A DNA stretch of 64,000 bases from Balanoglossus misakiensis (Eukaryota > Hemichordata), in NCBI GenBank assembly GCA_040954595.2, contig CM082588.2, forward strand, positions 10,726,001 through 10,790,000. Direction: 5' to 3'. A model generated the notes under the pieces. That model ran no database searches, was not told where the DNA came from, and saw only the letters and a list, made by a program, of their open reading frames with translations. Within the stretch, counting starts at the first letter, position 1, and every line of letters starts with the position of its first letter. The position numbers and the translations under genes were made by a program. Positions 10,737-25,900 of this stretch are shown in pieces.

Positions 10737-11269
10737 ACAAACGAGGCTGTGTTTGGAAGCAACCATGGAAATTTTAGAACTATCTCTCGATCTACAGAGT
10801 CTAGTGGAAAACTTTATTATGCACATATGCCTATCTATGTGTTCTGCGCATCACAACAGAAATCGGTAAATAAACGAGGCTGTTTGGAAGCAACCATGGA
10901 AATTTTACAGCTATCCGTCGATCTACAGAGTCTAGTGGAAACGTTCTTATGCGCATAGGCCTATATATGTGTTCTGCGCCTCACAACAGAATTTTGTAAA
11001 CAAACGAGGCTGTGTTTGGTAGCAACCATGGACATTTTAGAACTATCTCTCGATCTACAGAGTCTATAGTGGAAAACTTTCTTATGCACATATGCCTATC
11101 TATGTGTTCTGCGCCTCACAACAGAATTCGGTAAATAAACGAGGCTGTTTGGAAGCAACCATGGAAATTTTACAACTATCCGTCGATCTACAGAGTCTAG
11201 TGGAAAACGTTATTATGCGCATAGGCCTATATATGTGTTCTGCGCATCACAACAGAATTTTGTAAACAA

Positions 11270-12818
11270 ACGAGGCTTTGTTTGGAAGCAACAATGGAAA
11301 TTTTAGAACTATCTCTCGATCTACTGAGTATAGTGGAAAACGTTCATATGCGCATAGGCCTATCATGTGTTATGCACATCACAACATAATTTTGTAAACA
11401 AACGAGGCTTTGTTTGGAAGCAACCGTGGAAATTTTAGAACTATCTCTCGATCTACAGAGTATAGTGGAAAACGTTCATATGCGCATAGGCCTATCATGT
11501 GTTATGCACATCACAACATAATTTTGTAAACAAACGAGGCTTTGTTTGGAAGCAACCGTGGAAATTTTAGAACTATCTCTCGATCTACAGAGTATAGTGG
11601 AAAACGTTCATATGCGCATATGCTATCATGTGTTATGCACATCACAACATAATTTTGTAAACAAACGAGGCTTTGTTTGGAAGCAACATTGGAAATTTTA
11701 GAACTATCTGTCGATCTACGGAGTATAGTGGAAAACGTTCATATGCGCATAGGCCTATATATGTGTTCTGCGCATCACAACAGAATTTTGTAAATGAACG
11801 AGGCTGTGTTTGGAAACAACCATGGAAATTTTAGAACTATCTCTCGATCTAAAGTTGAAAAGTTTCTTATGCGCATAGGCCTATTACGTGTTCTGCGCCT
11901 CACAACAGAATTCGGTAAATAAACGAGGCTGTTTGGAAGCAACAATGGAAATTTTAGAACTATCCGTCGATCTACGGAGTATAGTGGAAAACGTTCATAT
12001 GCGCATAGGCCTATATATGTGTTCTGCGCATCACAACAGAATTTTGTAAACAATCGAGGATGTGTTTGGAAGCAATCATGGAAATTTTAGAACTATCCGT
12101 CGATCTACAGAGTCTAGTGGGAAACTTTCTTATGCGCATAGGCATATGTATGTGTTCAGCGCATCACAACAGAATTTTGTAAATGAACGAGGCTGTGTTT
12201 GGAAACAACCATGGAAATTTTAGAACTATCTCTCGATCTACAGAGTCTAGTGGAAAACTTTATTATGCACATAGGCCTATCTATGTATTATGCGCATCAC
12301 AACAGAAATCGGTAAATAAACGAGGCTGTATTTGGAAGCAACCATGTAAATTTTACAACTATCCGTCGATCTACAGAGTCTGGTGGAAAACTTTCTTATG
12401 CGCATAGGCCTATTACGTGTTCTGCGCCTCACAACAGAAATCGGTAAATAAACGAGGCTGTTTGGAAGCAACCATGTAAATTTTAGAACTATCCGTCGAT
12501 CTACAGAGTCTAGTGGAAAAACGTTCATGTGCGCATAGGCCTATCATGTGTTATGCACATCACAACAGAATTTTGTAAACAAACGAGGCTTTGTTTGGAA
12601 GCAACAATGGAAATTTTAGAACTATCTGTCGATCTACGGAGTATAGTGGAAAACATTCATATGCGCATAGGCCTATATATGTGTTCTGCGCATCACAACA
12701 GAATTTTGTAAACAATCGAGGATGTGTTTGGAAGCAATCATGGAAATTTTAGAACTATCCGTCGATCTACAGAGTCTAGTGGGAAACTTTCTTATGCGCA
12801 TAGGCATATGTATGTGTT
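11270..12818 (+). repeat. Mosaic copy of two upstream segments
   Basis: The first part, about 11,270-11,792, matches 358-880 at an offset of about 10,912 bp. The second part, 11,775-12,818, matches 4,955-5,998 at 6,820 bp. The junction lies within the TTTTGTAAATGAACGAGG monomer. The two sources are not adjacent at their upstream positions, so this looks like a recombinant junction produced by unequal exchange or gene conversion. Confidence 0.75.
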
Positions 12819-15800
12819 CTGCGCATCACAACAGAAATCGGTAAATAAACGAGGCTGTTTGGAAGCAACCATGGAAATTTTACAACTATCCGTCGATCTA
12901 CAGAGTCTGGTGGAAAACTTTCTTATGCGCATAGGCCTATTACGTGCTCTGCGCCTCACAACAGAATTCGGTAAATAAACGAGGCTGTTTGGAAGCAACC
13001 ATGGAACTTTTAGAACTATCCGTCGATCTACAGAGTCTAGTGGAAAAATGTCTTATGCGCATAGGCCTATCATGTGTTCTGTGCCTCACAACAGAAATCG
13101 GTAAATAAACGAGGCTGTTTGGAAGCAACCATGGAAATTGTACAACTATCCGTCGATCTACAGAGTCTAGTGGAAAACGTTCTTATGCGCATAGGCCTAT
13201 CTATGTGCTATGCGCATCACAACAGAAATCGGTAAATAAACGAGGCTGTATTTGGAAGCAACCATGAAATTTTACAACTATCCGTCGATCTACAGAGTCT
13301 GGTGGAAAACTTCCTTATGCGCATAGACCTATTACGTGTTCTGCGCCTCACAACAGAATTCGGTAAATAAACGAGGCTGTTTGGAAGCAACCATGGACAT
13401 TGTACAACTATCCGTCGATCTACAAAGTCTAGTGGAAAACGTTCTTATGCGCATAGGCCTATCTATGTGTTATGCGCATCACAACAGAAATCGCTAAATA
13501 AACGAGGCTGTATTTGGAAGCAACCATGAAATTTTACAACTATCCGTCGATCTACAGAGTCTAGTGGAAAAATGTCTCATGCGCATAGGCCTATCATGTG
13601 TTCTGCGCCTCACAACAGAATTCGGTAAATAAACGAGGCTGTTTGGAAGCAACCATGGAAATTTTACAAATATCCGTCGATCTACAGAGTCTAGTGGAAA
13701 ACGTTATTATGCGCATAGGCCTATATATGTGTTCTGCGCATCACAACAGAATTTTGTAAACAAACGAGGCTGTGTTTGGAAGCAACCATGGACATTTTAT
13801 AACTAACTCTCGATCTACAGAGTCTATAGTGGAAAACTTTCTTATGCACATATGCCTATCTATGTGTTCTGCGCCTCACAACAGAATTCGGTAAATAAAC
13901 GAGGCTGTTTGGAAGCAACCATGGAAATTTTACAACTATCCGTCGATCTACAGAGTCTAGTGGAAAACGTTATTATGCGCATAGGCCTATATATGTGTTC
14001 TGCGCATCACAACAGAATTTTGTAAACAAACGAGGCTGTGTTTGGAAGCAACCATGGAAATTTTAGAACTATCTCTCGATCTACAGAGTCTAGTGGAAAA
14101 CTTTATTATGCACATATGCCTATCTATGTGTTCTGCGCATCACAACAGAAATCGGTAAATAAACGAGGCTGTTTGGAAGCAACCATGGAAATTTTACAAC
14201 TATCCGTCGATCTACAGAGTCTGGTGGAAAACTTTCTTATGCGCATAGGCCTATTACGTGCTCTGCGCCTCACAACAGAATTCGGTAAATAAACGAGGCT
14301 GTTTGGAAGCAACCATGGAAATTTTACAACTATCCGTCGATCTACAGAGTCTGGTGGAAAACTTTCTTATGCGCATAGGCCTATTACGTGCTCTGCGCCT
14401 CACAACAGAATTCGGTAAATAAACGAGGCTGTTTGGAAGCAACCATGGAACTTTTAGAACTATCCGTCGATCTACAGAGTCTAGTGGAAAAATGTCTTAT
14501 GCGCATAGGCCTATCATGTGTTCTGTGCCTCACAACAGAAATCGGTAAATAAACGAGGCTGTTTGGAAGCAACCATGGAAATTGTACAACTATCCGTCGA
14601 TCTACAGAGTCTAGTGGAAAACGTTCTTATGCGCATAGGCCTATCTATGTGCTATGCGCATCACAACAGAAATCGGTAAATAAACGAGGCTGTATTTGGA
14701 AGCAACCATGAAATTTTACAACTATCCGTCGATCTACAGAGTCTGGTGGAAAACTTCCTTATGCGCATAGACCTATTACGTGTTCTGCGCCTCACAACAG
14801 AATTCGGTAAATAAACGAGGCTGTTTGGAAGCAACCATGGACATTGTACAACTATCCGTCGATCTACAAAGTCTAGTGGAAAACGTTCTTATGCGCATAG
14901 GCCTATCTATGTGTTATGCGCATCACAACAGAAATCGCTAAATAAACGAGGCTGTATTTGGAAGCAACCATGAAATTTTACAACTATCCGTCGATCTACA
15001 GAGTCTAGTGGAAAAATGTCTCATGCGCATAGGCCTATCATGTGTTCTGCGCCTCACAACAGAATTCGGTAAATAAACGAGGCTGTTTGGAAGCAACCAT
15101 GGAAATTTTACAACTATCCGTCGATCTACAGAGTCTAGTGGAAAACGTTATTATGCGCATAGGCCTATATATGTGTTCTGCGCATCACAACAGAATTTTG
15201 TAAACAAACGAGGCTGTGTTTGGAAGCAACCATGGACATTTTATAACTAACTCTCGATCTACAGAGTCTATAGTGGAAAACTTTCTTATGCACATATGCC
15301 TATCTATGTGTTCTGCGCCTCACAACAGAATTCGGTAAATAAACGAGGCTGTTTGGAAGCAACCATGGAAATTTTACAACTATCCGTCGATCTACAGAGT
15401 CTAGTGGAAAACGTTATTATGCGCATAGGCCTATATATGTGTTCTGCGCATCACAACAGAATTTTGTAAACAAACGAGGCTGTGTTTGGAAGCAACCATG
15501 GAAATTTTAGAACTATCTCTCGATCTACAGAGTCTAGTGGAAAACTTTATTATGCACATATGCCTATCTATGTGTTCTGCGCATCACAACAGAAATCGGT
15601 AAATAAACGAGGCTGTTTGGAAGCAACCATGGAAATTTTACAACTATCCGTCGATCTACAGAGTCTGGTGGAAAACTTTCTTATGCGCATAGGCCTATTA
15701 CGTGCTCTGCGCCTCACAACAGAATTCGGTAAATAAACGAGGCTGTTTGGAAGCATCCATGGAAATTTTAGAACTATCCGTCGATCTACAGAGTCTAGTG

Positions 15801-16770
15801 GAAAAATGTCTTATGCGCATAGGCCTATCATGTGTTCTGTGCCTCACAACAGAAATCGGTAAATAAACGAGGCTGTTTGGAAGCAACCATGGAAATTGTA
15901 CAACTATCCGTCGATCTACAGAGTCTGGTGGAAAACTTCCTTATGCGCATAGGCCTATCTATGTGTTATGCGCATCACAACAGAAATCGGTAAATAAACG
16001 AGGCTGTATTTGGAAGCAACCATGAAATTTTACAACTATCCGTCGATCTACAGAGTCTGGTGGAAAACTTCCTTATGCGCATAGACCTATTACGTGTTCT
16101 GCGCCTCACAACAGAATTCGGTAAATAAACGAGGCTGTTTGGAAGCAACCATGGACATTGTACAACTATCCGTCGATCTACAAAGTCTAGTGGAAAACGT
16201 TCTTATGCGCATAGGCCTATCTATGTGTTATGCGCATCACAACAGAAATCGCTAAATAAACGAGGCTGTATTTGGAAGCAACCATGAAATTTTACAACTA
16301 TCCGTCGATCTACAGAGTCTAGTGGAAAAATGTCTCATGCGCATAGGCCTATCATGTGTTCTGCGCCTCACAACAGAAATCGGTAAATAAACGAGGCTGT
16401 TTGGAAGCAACCATGGAAATTTTACAGCTATCCGTCGATCTACAGAGTCTAGTGGAAACGTTCTTATGCGCATAGGCCTATATATGTGTTCTGCGCATCA
16501 CAACAGAATTTTGTAAACAAACGAGGCTGTGTTTGGTAGCAACCATGGACATTTTAGAACTATCTCTCGATCTACAGAGTCTATAGTGGAAAACTTTCTT
16601 ATGCACATATGCCTATCTATGTGTTCTGCGCCTCACAACAGAATTCGGTAAATAAACGAGGCTGTGTTTGGAAACAACCATGGAAATTTTAGAACTATCT
16701 CTCGATCTACAGAGTCTAGTGGAAAACTTTATTATGCACATAGGCCTATCTATGTATTATGCGCATCACA
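12819..16770 (+). repeat. 10-mer/11-mer HOR region (1,314 and 1,444 bp)
   Basis: The TGTGCCTCACAACAG monomer (CpG to TpG change of TGCGCC) and its neighbours recur at offsets of 1,444 bp (near 12,940 to 14,384) and then 1,314 bp (14,384 to 15,698). The 130-bp difference is one extra ATTACGTGCTCTGCGCC monomer near 14,254-14,384. Two units share the rare TTTTATAACTAACTCTCG (near 13,795 and 15,239). A segment here also matches 16.7-18.6 kb at 4,469 bp. Confidence 0.8.
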
Positions 16771-19700
16771 ACAGAAATCGGTAAATAAACGAGGCTGTAT
16801 TTGGAAGCAACCATGTAAATTTTACAACTATCCGTCGATCTACAGAGTCTGGTGGAAAACTTTCTTATGCGCATAGGCCTATTACGTGTTCTGCGCCTCA
16901 CAACAGAAATCGGTAAATAAACGAGGCTGTTTGGAAGCAACCATGTAAATTTTAGAACTATCCGTCGATCTACAGAGTCTAGTGGAAAAACGTTCATGTG
17001 CGCATAGGCCTATCATGTGTTATGCACATCACAACAGAATTTTGTAAACAAACGAGGCTTTGTTTGGAAGCAACAATGGAAATTTTAGAACTATCTGTCG
17101 ATCTACGGAGTATAGTGGAAAACATTCATATGCGCATAGGCCTATATATGTGTTCTGCGCATCACAACAGAATTTTGTAAACAATCGAGGATGTGTTTGG
17201 AAGCAATCATGGAAATTTTAGAACTATCCGTCGATCTACAGAGTCTAGTGGGAAACTTTCTTATGCGCATAGGCATATGTATGTGTTCTGCGCATCACAA
17301 CAGAAATCGGTAAATAAACGAGGCTGTTTGGAAGCAACCATGGAAATTTTACAACTATCCGTCGATCTACAGAGTCTGGTGGAAAACTTTCTTATGCGCA
17401 TAGGCCTATTACGTGCTCTGCGCCTCACAACAGAATTCGGTAAATAAACGAGGCTGTTTGGAAGCAACCATGGAACTTTTAGAACTATCCGTCGATCTAC
17501 AGAGTCTAGTGGAAAAATGTCTTATGCGCATAGGCCTATCATGTGTTCTGTGCCTCACAACAGAAATCGGTAAATAAACGAGGCTGTTTGGAAGCAACCA
17601 TGGAAATTGTACAACTATCCGTCGATCTACAGAGTCTAGTGGAAAACGTTCTTATGCGCATAGGCCTATCTATGTGTTATGCGCATCACAACAGAAATCG
17701 GTAAATAAACGAGGCTGTATTTGGAAGCAACCATGAAATTTTACAACTATCCGTCGATCTACAGAGTCTGGTGGAAAACTTCCTTATGCGCATAGACCTA
17801 TTACGTGTTCTGCGCCTCACAACAGAATTCGGTAAATAAACGAGGCTGTTTGGAAGCAACCATGGACATTGTACAACTATCCGTCGATCTACAAAGTCTA
17901 GTGGAAAACGTTCTTATGCGCATAGGCCTATCTATGTGTTATGCGCATCACAACAGAAATCGCTAAATAAACGAGGCTGTATTTGGAAGCAACCATGAAA
18001 TTTTACAACTATCCGTCGATCTACAGAGTCTAGTGGAAAAATGTCTCATGCGCATAGGCCTATCATGTGTTCTGCGCCTCACAACAGAATTCGGTAAATA
18101 AACGAGGCTGTTTGGAAGCAACCATGGAAATTTTACAACTATCCGTCGATCTACAGAGTCTAGTGGAAAACGTTATTATGCGCATAGGCCTATATATGTG
18201 TTCTGCGCATCACAACAGAATTTTGTAAACAAACGAGGCAGTGTTTGGAAGCAACCATGGACATTTTAGAACTAACTCTCGATCTACAGAGTCTATAGTG
18301 GAAAACTTTCTTATGCACATATGCCTATCTATGTGTTCTGCGCCTCACAACAGAATTCGGTAAATAAACGAGGCTGTTTGGAAGCAACCATGGAAATTTT
18401 ACAACTATCCGTCGATCTACAGAGTCTAGTGGAAAACGTTATTATGCGCATAGGCCTATATATGTGTTCTGCGCATCACAACAGAATTTTGTAAACAAAC
18501 GAGGCTGTGTTTGGAAGCAACCATGGAAATTTTAGAACTATCTCTCGATCTACAGAGTCTAGTGGAAAACTTTATTATGCACATATGCCTATCTATGTGT
18601 TCTGCGCATCACAACAGAAATCGGTAAATAAACGAGGCTGTTTGGAAGCAACCATGGAAATTTTACAACTATCCGTCGATCTACAGAGTCTGGTGGAAAA
18701 CTTTCTTATGCGCATAGGCCTATTACGTGCTCTGCGCCTCACAACAGAATTCGGTAAATAAACGAGGCTGTTTGGAAGCAACCATGGAAATTTTAGAACT
18801 ATCCGTCGATCTACAGAGTCTAGTGGAAAAATGTCTTATGCGCATAGGCCTATCATGTGTTCTGTGCCTCACAACAGAAATCGGTAAATAAACGAGGCTG
18901 TTTGGAAGCAACCATGGAAATTGTACAACTATCCGTCGATCTACAGAGTCTGGTGGAAAACTTCCTTATGCGCATAGGCCTATCTATGTGTTATGCGCAT
19001 CACAACAGAAATCGGTAAATAAACGAGGCTGTATTTGGAAGCAACCATGAAATTTTACAACTATCCGTCGATCTACAGAGTCTGGTGGAAAACTTCCTTA
19101 TGCGCATAGACCTATTACGTGTTCTGCGCCTCACAACAGAATTCGGTAAATAAACGAGGCTGTTTGGAAGCAACCATGGACATTGTACAACTATCCGTCG
19201 ATCTACAAAGTCTAGTGGAAAACGTTCTTATGCGCATAGGCCTATCTATGTGTTATGCGCATCACAACAGAAATCGCTAAATAAACGAGGCTGTATTTGG
19301 AAGCAACCATGAAATTTTACAACTATCCGTCGATCTACAGAGTCTAGTGGAAAAATGTCTCATGCGCATAGGCCTATCATGTGTTCTGCGCCTCACAACA
19401 GAAATCGGTAAATAAACGAGGCTGTTTGGAAGCAACCATGGAAATTTTACAGCTATCCGTCGATCTACAGAGTCTAGTGGAAACGTTCTTATGCGCATAG
19501 GCCTATATATGTGTTCTGCGCATCACAACAGAATTTTGTAAACAAACGAGGCTGTGTTTGGTAGCAACCATGGACATTTTAGAACTATCTCTCGATCTAC
19601 AGAGTCTATAGTGGAAAACTTTCTTATGCACATATGCCTATCTATGTGTTCTGCGCCTCACAACAGAATTCGGTAAATAAACGAGGCTGTTTGGAAGCAA

Positions 19701-22700
19701 CCATGGAAATTTTACAACTATCCGTCGATCTACAGAGTCTAGTGGAAAACGTTATTATGCGCATAGGCCTATATATGTGTTCTGCGCATCACAACAGAAT
19801 TTTGTAAACAAACGAGGCTGTGTTTGGAAGCAACCATGGACATTTTAGAACTATCTCTCGATCTACAGAGTCTATAGTGGAAAACTTTCTTATGCACATA
19901 TGCCTATCTATGTGTTCTGCGCCTCACAACAGAATTCGGTAAATAAACGAGGCTGTTTGGAAGCAACCATGGAAATTTTACAACTATCCGTCGATCTACA
20001 GAGTCTAGTGGAAAACGTTATTATGCGCATAGGCCTATCTATGTGTTATGCGCATCACAACAGAAATCGGTAAATAAACGAGGCTGTATTTGGAAGCAAC
20101 CATGAAATTTTACAACTATCCGTCGATCTACAGAGTCTGGTGGAAAACTTCCTTATGCGCATAGACCTATTACGTGTTCTGCGCCTCACAACAGAATTCG
20201 GTAAATAAACGAGGCTGTTTGGAAGCAACCATGGACATTGTACAACTATCCGTCGATCTACACAGTCTAGTGGAAAACGTTCTTATGCGCATAGGCCTAT
20301 CTATGTGTTATGCGCATCACAACAGAAATCGCTAAATAAACGAGGCTGTATTTGGAAGCAACCATGAAATTTTACAACTATCCGTCGATCTACAGAGTCT
20401 AGTGGAAAAATGTCTCATGCGCATAGGCCTATCATGTGTTCTGCGCCTCACAACAGAAATCGGTAAATAAACGAGGCTGTTTGGAAGCAACCATGGAAAT
20501 TTTACAGCTATCCGTCGATCTACAGAGTCTAGTGGAAACGTTCTTATGCGAATAGGCCTATATATGTGTTCTGCGCATCACAACAGAATTTTGTAAACAA
20601 ACGAGGCTGTGTTTGGTAGCAACCATGGACATTTTAGAACTATCTCTCGATCTACAGAGTCTATAGTGGAAAACTTTCTTATGCACATATGCCTATCTAT
20701 GTGTTCTGCGCCTCACAACAGAATTCGGTAAATAAACGAGGCTGTTTGGAAGCAACCATGGAAATTTTACAACTATCCGTCGATCTACAGAGTCTAGTGG
20801 AAAACGTTATTATGCGCATAGGCCTATATATGTGTTCTGCGCATCACAACAGAATTTTGTAAACAAACGAGGCTGTGTTTGGAAGCAACCATGGACATTT
20901 TAGAACTATCTCTCGATCTACAGAGTCTATAGTGGAAAACTTTCTTATGCACATATGCCTATCTATGTGTTCTGCGCCTCACAACAGAATTCGGTAAATA
21001 AACGAGGCTGTTTGGAAGCAACCATGGAAATTTTACAACTATCCGTCGATCTACAGAGTCTAGTGGAAAACGTTATTATGCGCATAGGCCTATATATGTG
21101 TTCTGCGCATCACAACAGAATTTTGTAAACAAACGAGGCTGTGTTTGGAAGCAACCATGGAAATTTTAGAACTATCTCTCGATCTACAGAGTCTAGTGGA
21201 AAACTTTATTATGCACATATGCCTATCTATGTGTTCTGCGCATCACAACAGAAATCGGTAAATAAACGAGGCTGTTTGGAAGCAACCATGGAAATTTTAC
21301 AGCTATCCGTCGATCTACAGAGTCTAGTGGAAACGTTCTTATGCGCATAGGCCTATATATGTGTTCTGCGCATCACAACAGAATTTTGTAAACAAACGAG
21401 GCTGTGTTTGGTAGCAACCATGGACATTTTAGAACTATCTCTCGATCTACAGAGTCTATAGTGGAAAACTTTCTTATGCACATATGCCTATCTATGTGTT
21501 CTGCGCCTCACAACAGAATTCGGTAAATAAACGAGGCTGTTTGGAAGCAACCATGGAAATTTTACAACTATCCGTCGATCTACAGAGTCTAGTGGAAAAC
21601 GTTATTATGCGCATAGGCCTATATATGTGTTCTGCGCATCACAACAGAATTTTGTAAACAAACGAGGCTGTGTTTGGAAGCAACCATGGAAATTTTAGAA
21701 CTATCTCTCCATCTACAGAGTCTAGTGGAAAACTTTATTATGCACATATGCCTATCTATGTGTTCTGCGCATCACAACAGAAATCGGTAAATAAACGAGG
21801 CTGTTTGGAAGCAACCATGGAAATTTTACAACTATCCGTCGATCTACAGAGTCTGGTGGAAAACTTTCTTATGCGCATAGGCCTATTACGTGCTCTGCGC
21901 CTCACAACAGAATTCGGTAAATAAACGAGGCTGTTTGGAAGCAATCATGGAAATTTTAGAACTATCCGTCGATCTACAGAGTCTAGTGGGAAACTTTCTT
22001 ATGCGCATAGGCATATGTATGTGTTCAGCGCATCACAACAGAATTTTATAAATGAACGAGGCTGTGTTTGGAAACAACCATGGAAATTTTACAACTATCC
22101 GTCGATCTACGGAGTCTGGTGGAAAACTTTCTTATGCGCATAGGCCTATCATGTGTTCTGCGCCTCACAACAGAAATCGGTAAATAAACGAGGCTGTTTG
22201 GAAGCAACCATGGAAATTGTACAACTATCCGTCGATCTACATAGTCTAGTGGAAAACGTTCTTATGCGCATAGGCCTATCTATGTGTTATGCGCATCACA
22301 ACAGAAATCGGTAAATAAACGAGGCTGTATTTGGAAGCAATCATGAAATTTTACAACTATCCGTCGATCTACAGAGTCTGGTGGAAAACTTCCTTATGCG
22401 CATAGACCTATTACGTGTTCTGCGCCTCACAACAGAATTCGGTAAATAAACGATGCTGTTTGGAAGCAACCATGGAAATTGTACAACTATCCGTCGATCT
22501 ACAGAGTCTAGTGGAAAACGTTCTTATGCGCATAGGCCTATCTATGTGTTATGCGCATCACAACAGAAATCGGTAAATAAACGAGGCTGTGTTTGGAAGC
22601 AACCATGGACATTTTAGAACTATCTCTCGATCTACAGAGTCTATAGTGGAAAACTTTCTTATGCACATATGCCTATCTATGTGTTCTGCGCCTCACAACA

Positions 22701-22962
22701 GAAATCGGTTTATAAACGAGGCTGTTTAAAAGCAACCATGGAAATTTTACAGCTATCCGTCGATCTACAGAGTCTAGTGGAAACGTTCTTATGCGCATAG
22801 GCCTATATATGTGTTCTGCGCATCACAACAGAATTTTGTGAACAAACGAGGCTGTGTTTGGAAGCAACCATGGACATTTTAGAACTATCTCTCGATCTAC
22901 AGAGTCTATAGTGGAAAACTTTCTTATGCACATATGCCTATCTATGTGTTCTGCGCCTCACA
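16771..22962 (+). repeat. 6,192-bp HOR, copy 1 (about 47 monomers)
   Basis: Landmarks repeat 6,192 bp later over almost the whole length: AAAAACGTTCATGTGCGC near 16,986 and 23,178, AAAACATTCATATG near 17,120 and 23,312, and the TGTGCCTCAC monomer near 17,550 and 23,742. The left boundary is inferred from the flanking monomers, which differ at 16,664 and 22,856. The unit itself is built from a 10-mer-like segment, then A/B dimers, then part of block M. Confidence 0.85.
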
Positions 22963-25900
22963 ACAGAAATCGGTAAATAAACGAGGCTGTATTTGGAAGC
23001 AACCATGTAAATTTTACAACTATCCGTCGATCTACAGAGTCTGGTGGAAAACTTTCTTATGCGCATAGGCCTATTACGTGTTCTGCGCCTCACAACAGAA
23101 ATCGGTAAATAAACGAGGCTGTTTGGAAGCAACCATGTAAATTTTAGAACTATCCGTCGATCTACAGAGTCTAGTGGAAAAACGTTCATGTGCGCATAGG
23201 CCTATCATGTGTTATGCACATCACAACAGAATTTTGTAAACAAACGAGGATTTGTTTGGAAGCAACAATGGAAATTTTAGAACTATCTGTCGATCTACGG
23301 AGTATAGTGGAAAACATTCATATGCGCATAGGCCTATATATGTGTTCTGCGCATCACAACAGAATTTTGTAGACAATCGAGGATGTGTTTGGAAGCAATC
23401 ATGGAAATTTTAGAACTATCCGTCGATCTACAGAGTCTAGTGGGAAACTTTCTTATGCGCATAGGCATATGTATGTGTTCTGCGCATCACAACAGAAATC
23501 GGTAAATAAACGAGGCTGTTTGGAAGCAACCATGGAAATTTTACAACTATCCGTCGATCTACAGAGTCTGGTGGAAAACTTTCTTATGCGCATAGGCCTA
23601 TTACGTGCTCTGCGCCTCACAACAGAATTCGGTAAATAAACGAGGCTGTTTGGAAGCAACCATGGAACTTTTAGAACTATCCGTCGATCTACAGAGTCTA
23701 GTGGAAAAATGTCTTATGCGCATAGGCCTATCATGTGTTCTGTGCCTCACAACAGAAATCGGTAAATAAACGAGGCTGTTTGGAAGCAACCATGGAAATT
23801 GTACAACTATCCGTCGATCTACAGAGTCTAGTGGAAAACGTTCTTATGCGCATAGGCCTATCTATGTGTTATGCGCATCACAACAGAAATCGGTAAATAA
23901 ACGAGGCTGTATTTGGAAGCAACCATGAAATTTTACAACTATCCGTCGATCTACAGAGTCTGGTGGAAAACTTCCTTATGCGCATAGACCTATTACGTGT
24001 TCTGCGCCTCACAACAGAATTCGGTAAATAAACGAGGCTGTTTGGAAGCAACCATGGACATTGTACAACTATCCGTCGATCTACAAAGTCTAGTGGAAAA
24101 CGTTCTTATGCGCATAGGCCTATCTATGTGTTATGCGCATCACAACAGAAATCGCTAAATAAACGAGGCTGTATTTGGAAGCAACCATGAAATTTTACAA
24201 CTATCCGTCGATCTACAGAGTCTAGTGGAAAAATGTCTCATGCGCATAGGCCTATCATGTGTTCTGCGCCTCACAACAGAATTCGGTAAATAAACGAGGC
24301 TGTTTGGAAGCAACCATGGAAATTTTACAACTATCCGTCGAACTACAGAGTCTAGTGGAAAACGTTATTATGCGCATAGGCCTATATATGTGTTCTGCGC
24401 ATCACAACAGAATTTTGTAAACAAACGAGGCTGTGTTTGGAAGCAACCATGGACATTTTAGAACTAACTCTCGATCTACAGAGTCTATAGTGGAAAACTT
24501 TCTTATGCACATATGCCTATCTATGTGTTCTGCGCCTCACAACAGAATTCGGTAAATAAACGAGGCTGTTTGGAAGCAACCATGGAAATTTTACAACTAT
24601 CCGTCGATCTACAGAGTCTAGTGGAAAACGTTATTATGCGCATAGGCCTATATATGTGTTCTGCGCATCACAACAGAATTTTGTAAACAAACGAGGCTGT
24701 GTTTGGAAGCAACCATGGAAATTTTAGAACTATCTCTCGATCTACAGAGTCTAGTGGAAAACTTTATTATGCACATATGCCTATCTATGTGTTCTGCGCA
24801 TCACAACAGAAATCGGTAAATAAACGAGGCTGTTTGGAAGCAACCATGGAAATTTTACAACTATCCGTCGATCTACAGAGTCTGGTGGAAAACTTTCTTA
24901 TGCGCATAGGCCTATTACGTGCTCTGCGCCTCACAACAGAATTCGGTAAATAAACGAGGCTGTTTGGAAGCAACCATGGAAATTTTAGAACTATCCGTCG
25001 ATCTACAGAGTCTAGTGGAAAAATGTCTTATGCGCATAGGCCTATCATGTGTTCTGTGCCTCACAACAGAAATCGGTAAATAAACGAGGCTGTTTGGAAG
25101 CAACCATGGAAATTGTACAACTATCCGTCGATCTACAGAGTCTGGTGGAAAACTTCCTTATGCGCATAGGCCTATCTATGTGTTATGCGCATCACAACAG
25201 AAATCGGTAAATAAACGAGGCTGTATTTGGAAGCAACCATGAAATTTTACAACTATCCGTCGATCTACAGAGTCTGGTGGAAAACTTCCTTATGCGCATA
25301 GACCTATTACGTGTTCTGCGCCTCACAACAGAATTCGGTAAATAAACGAGGCTGTTTGGAAGCAACCATGGACTTTGTACAACTATCCGTCGATCTACAA
25401 AGTCTAGTGGAAAACGTTCTTATGCGCATAGGCCTATCTATGTGTTATGCGCATCACAACAGAAATCGCTAAATAAACGAGGCTGTATTTGGAAGCAACC
25501 ATGAAATTTTACAACTATCCGTCGATCTACAGAGTCTAGTGGAAAAATGTCTCATGCGCATAGGCCTATCATGTGTTCTGCGCCTCACAACAGAAATCGG
25601 TAAATAAACGAGGCTGTTTGGAAGCAAGCATGGAAATTTTACAGCTATCCGTCGATCTACAGAGTCTAGTGGAAACGTTCTTATGCGCATAGGCCTATAT
25701 ATGTGTTCTGCGCATCACAACAGAATTTTGTAAACAAACGAGGCTGTGTTTGGTAGCAACCATGGACATTTTAGAACTATCTCTCGATCTACATAGTCTA
25801 TAGTGGAAAACTTTCTTATGCACATATGCCTATCTATGTGTTCTGCGCCTCACAACAGAATTCGGTAAATAAACGAGGCTGTTTGGAAGCAACCATGGAA

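Larger units (their letters stand above)
9421..11269 (+). repeat. Mixed monomers, then A/B dimer region
   Basis: From about 9,421 to 10,200 the array holds CATGAAATTTTAC, CATAGACC and AAAAATGTCTCATG variants. From about 10,220 it settles into alternating A and B monomers of about 266 bp. Class A copies near 10,234 and 11,016 read GTTTGGTAGC. One B monomer near 10,370 has lost 11 bp: GTTTGGAAATTTTAC replaces GTTTGGAAGCAACCATGGAA, consistent with a deletion between two GGAA repeats. Confidence 0.8.
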
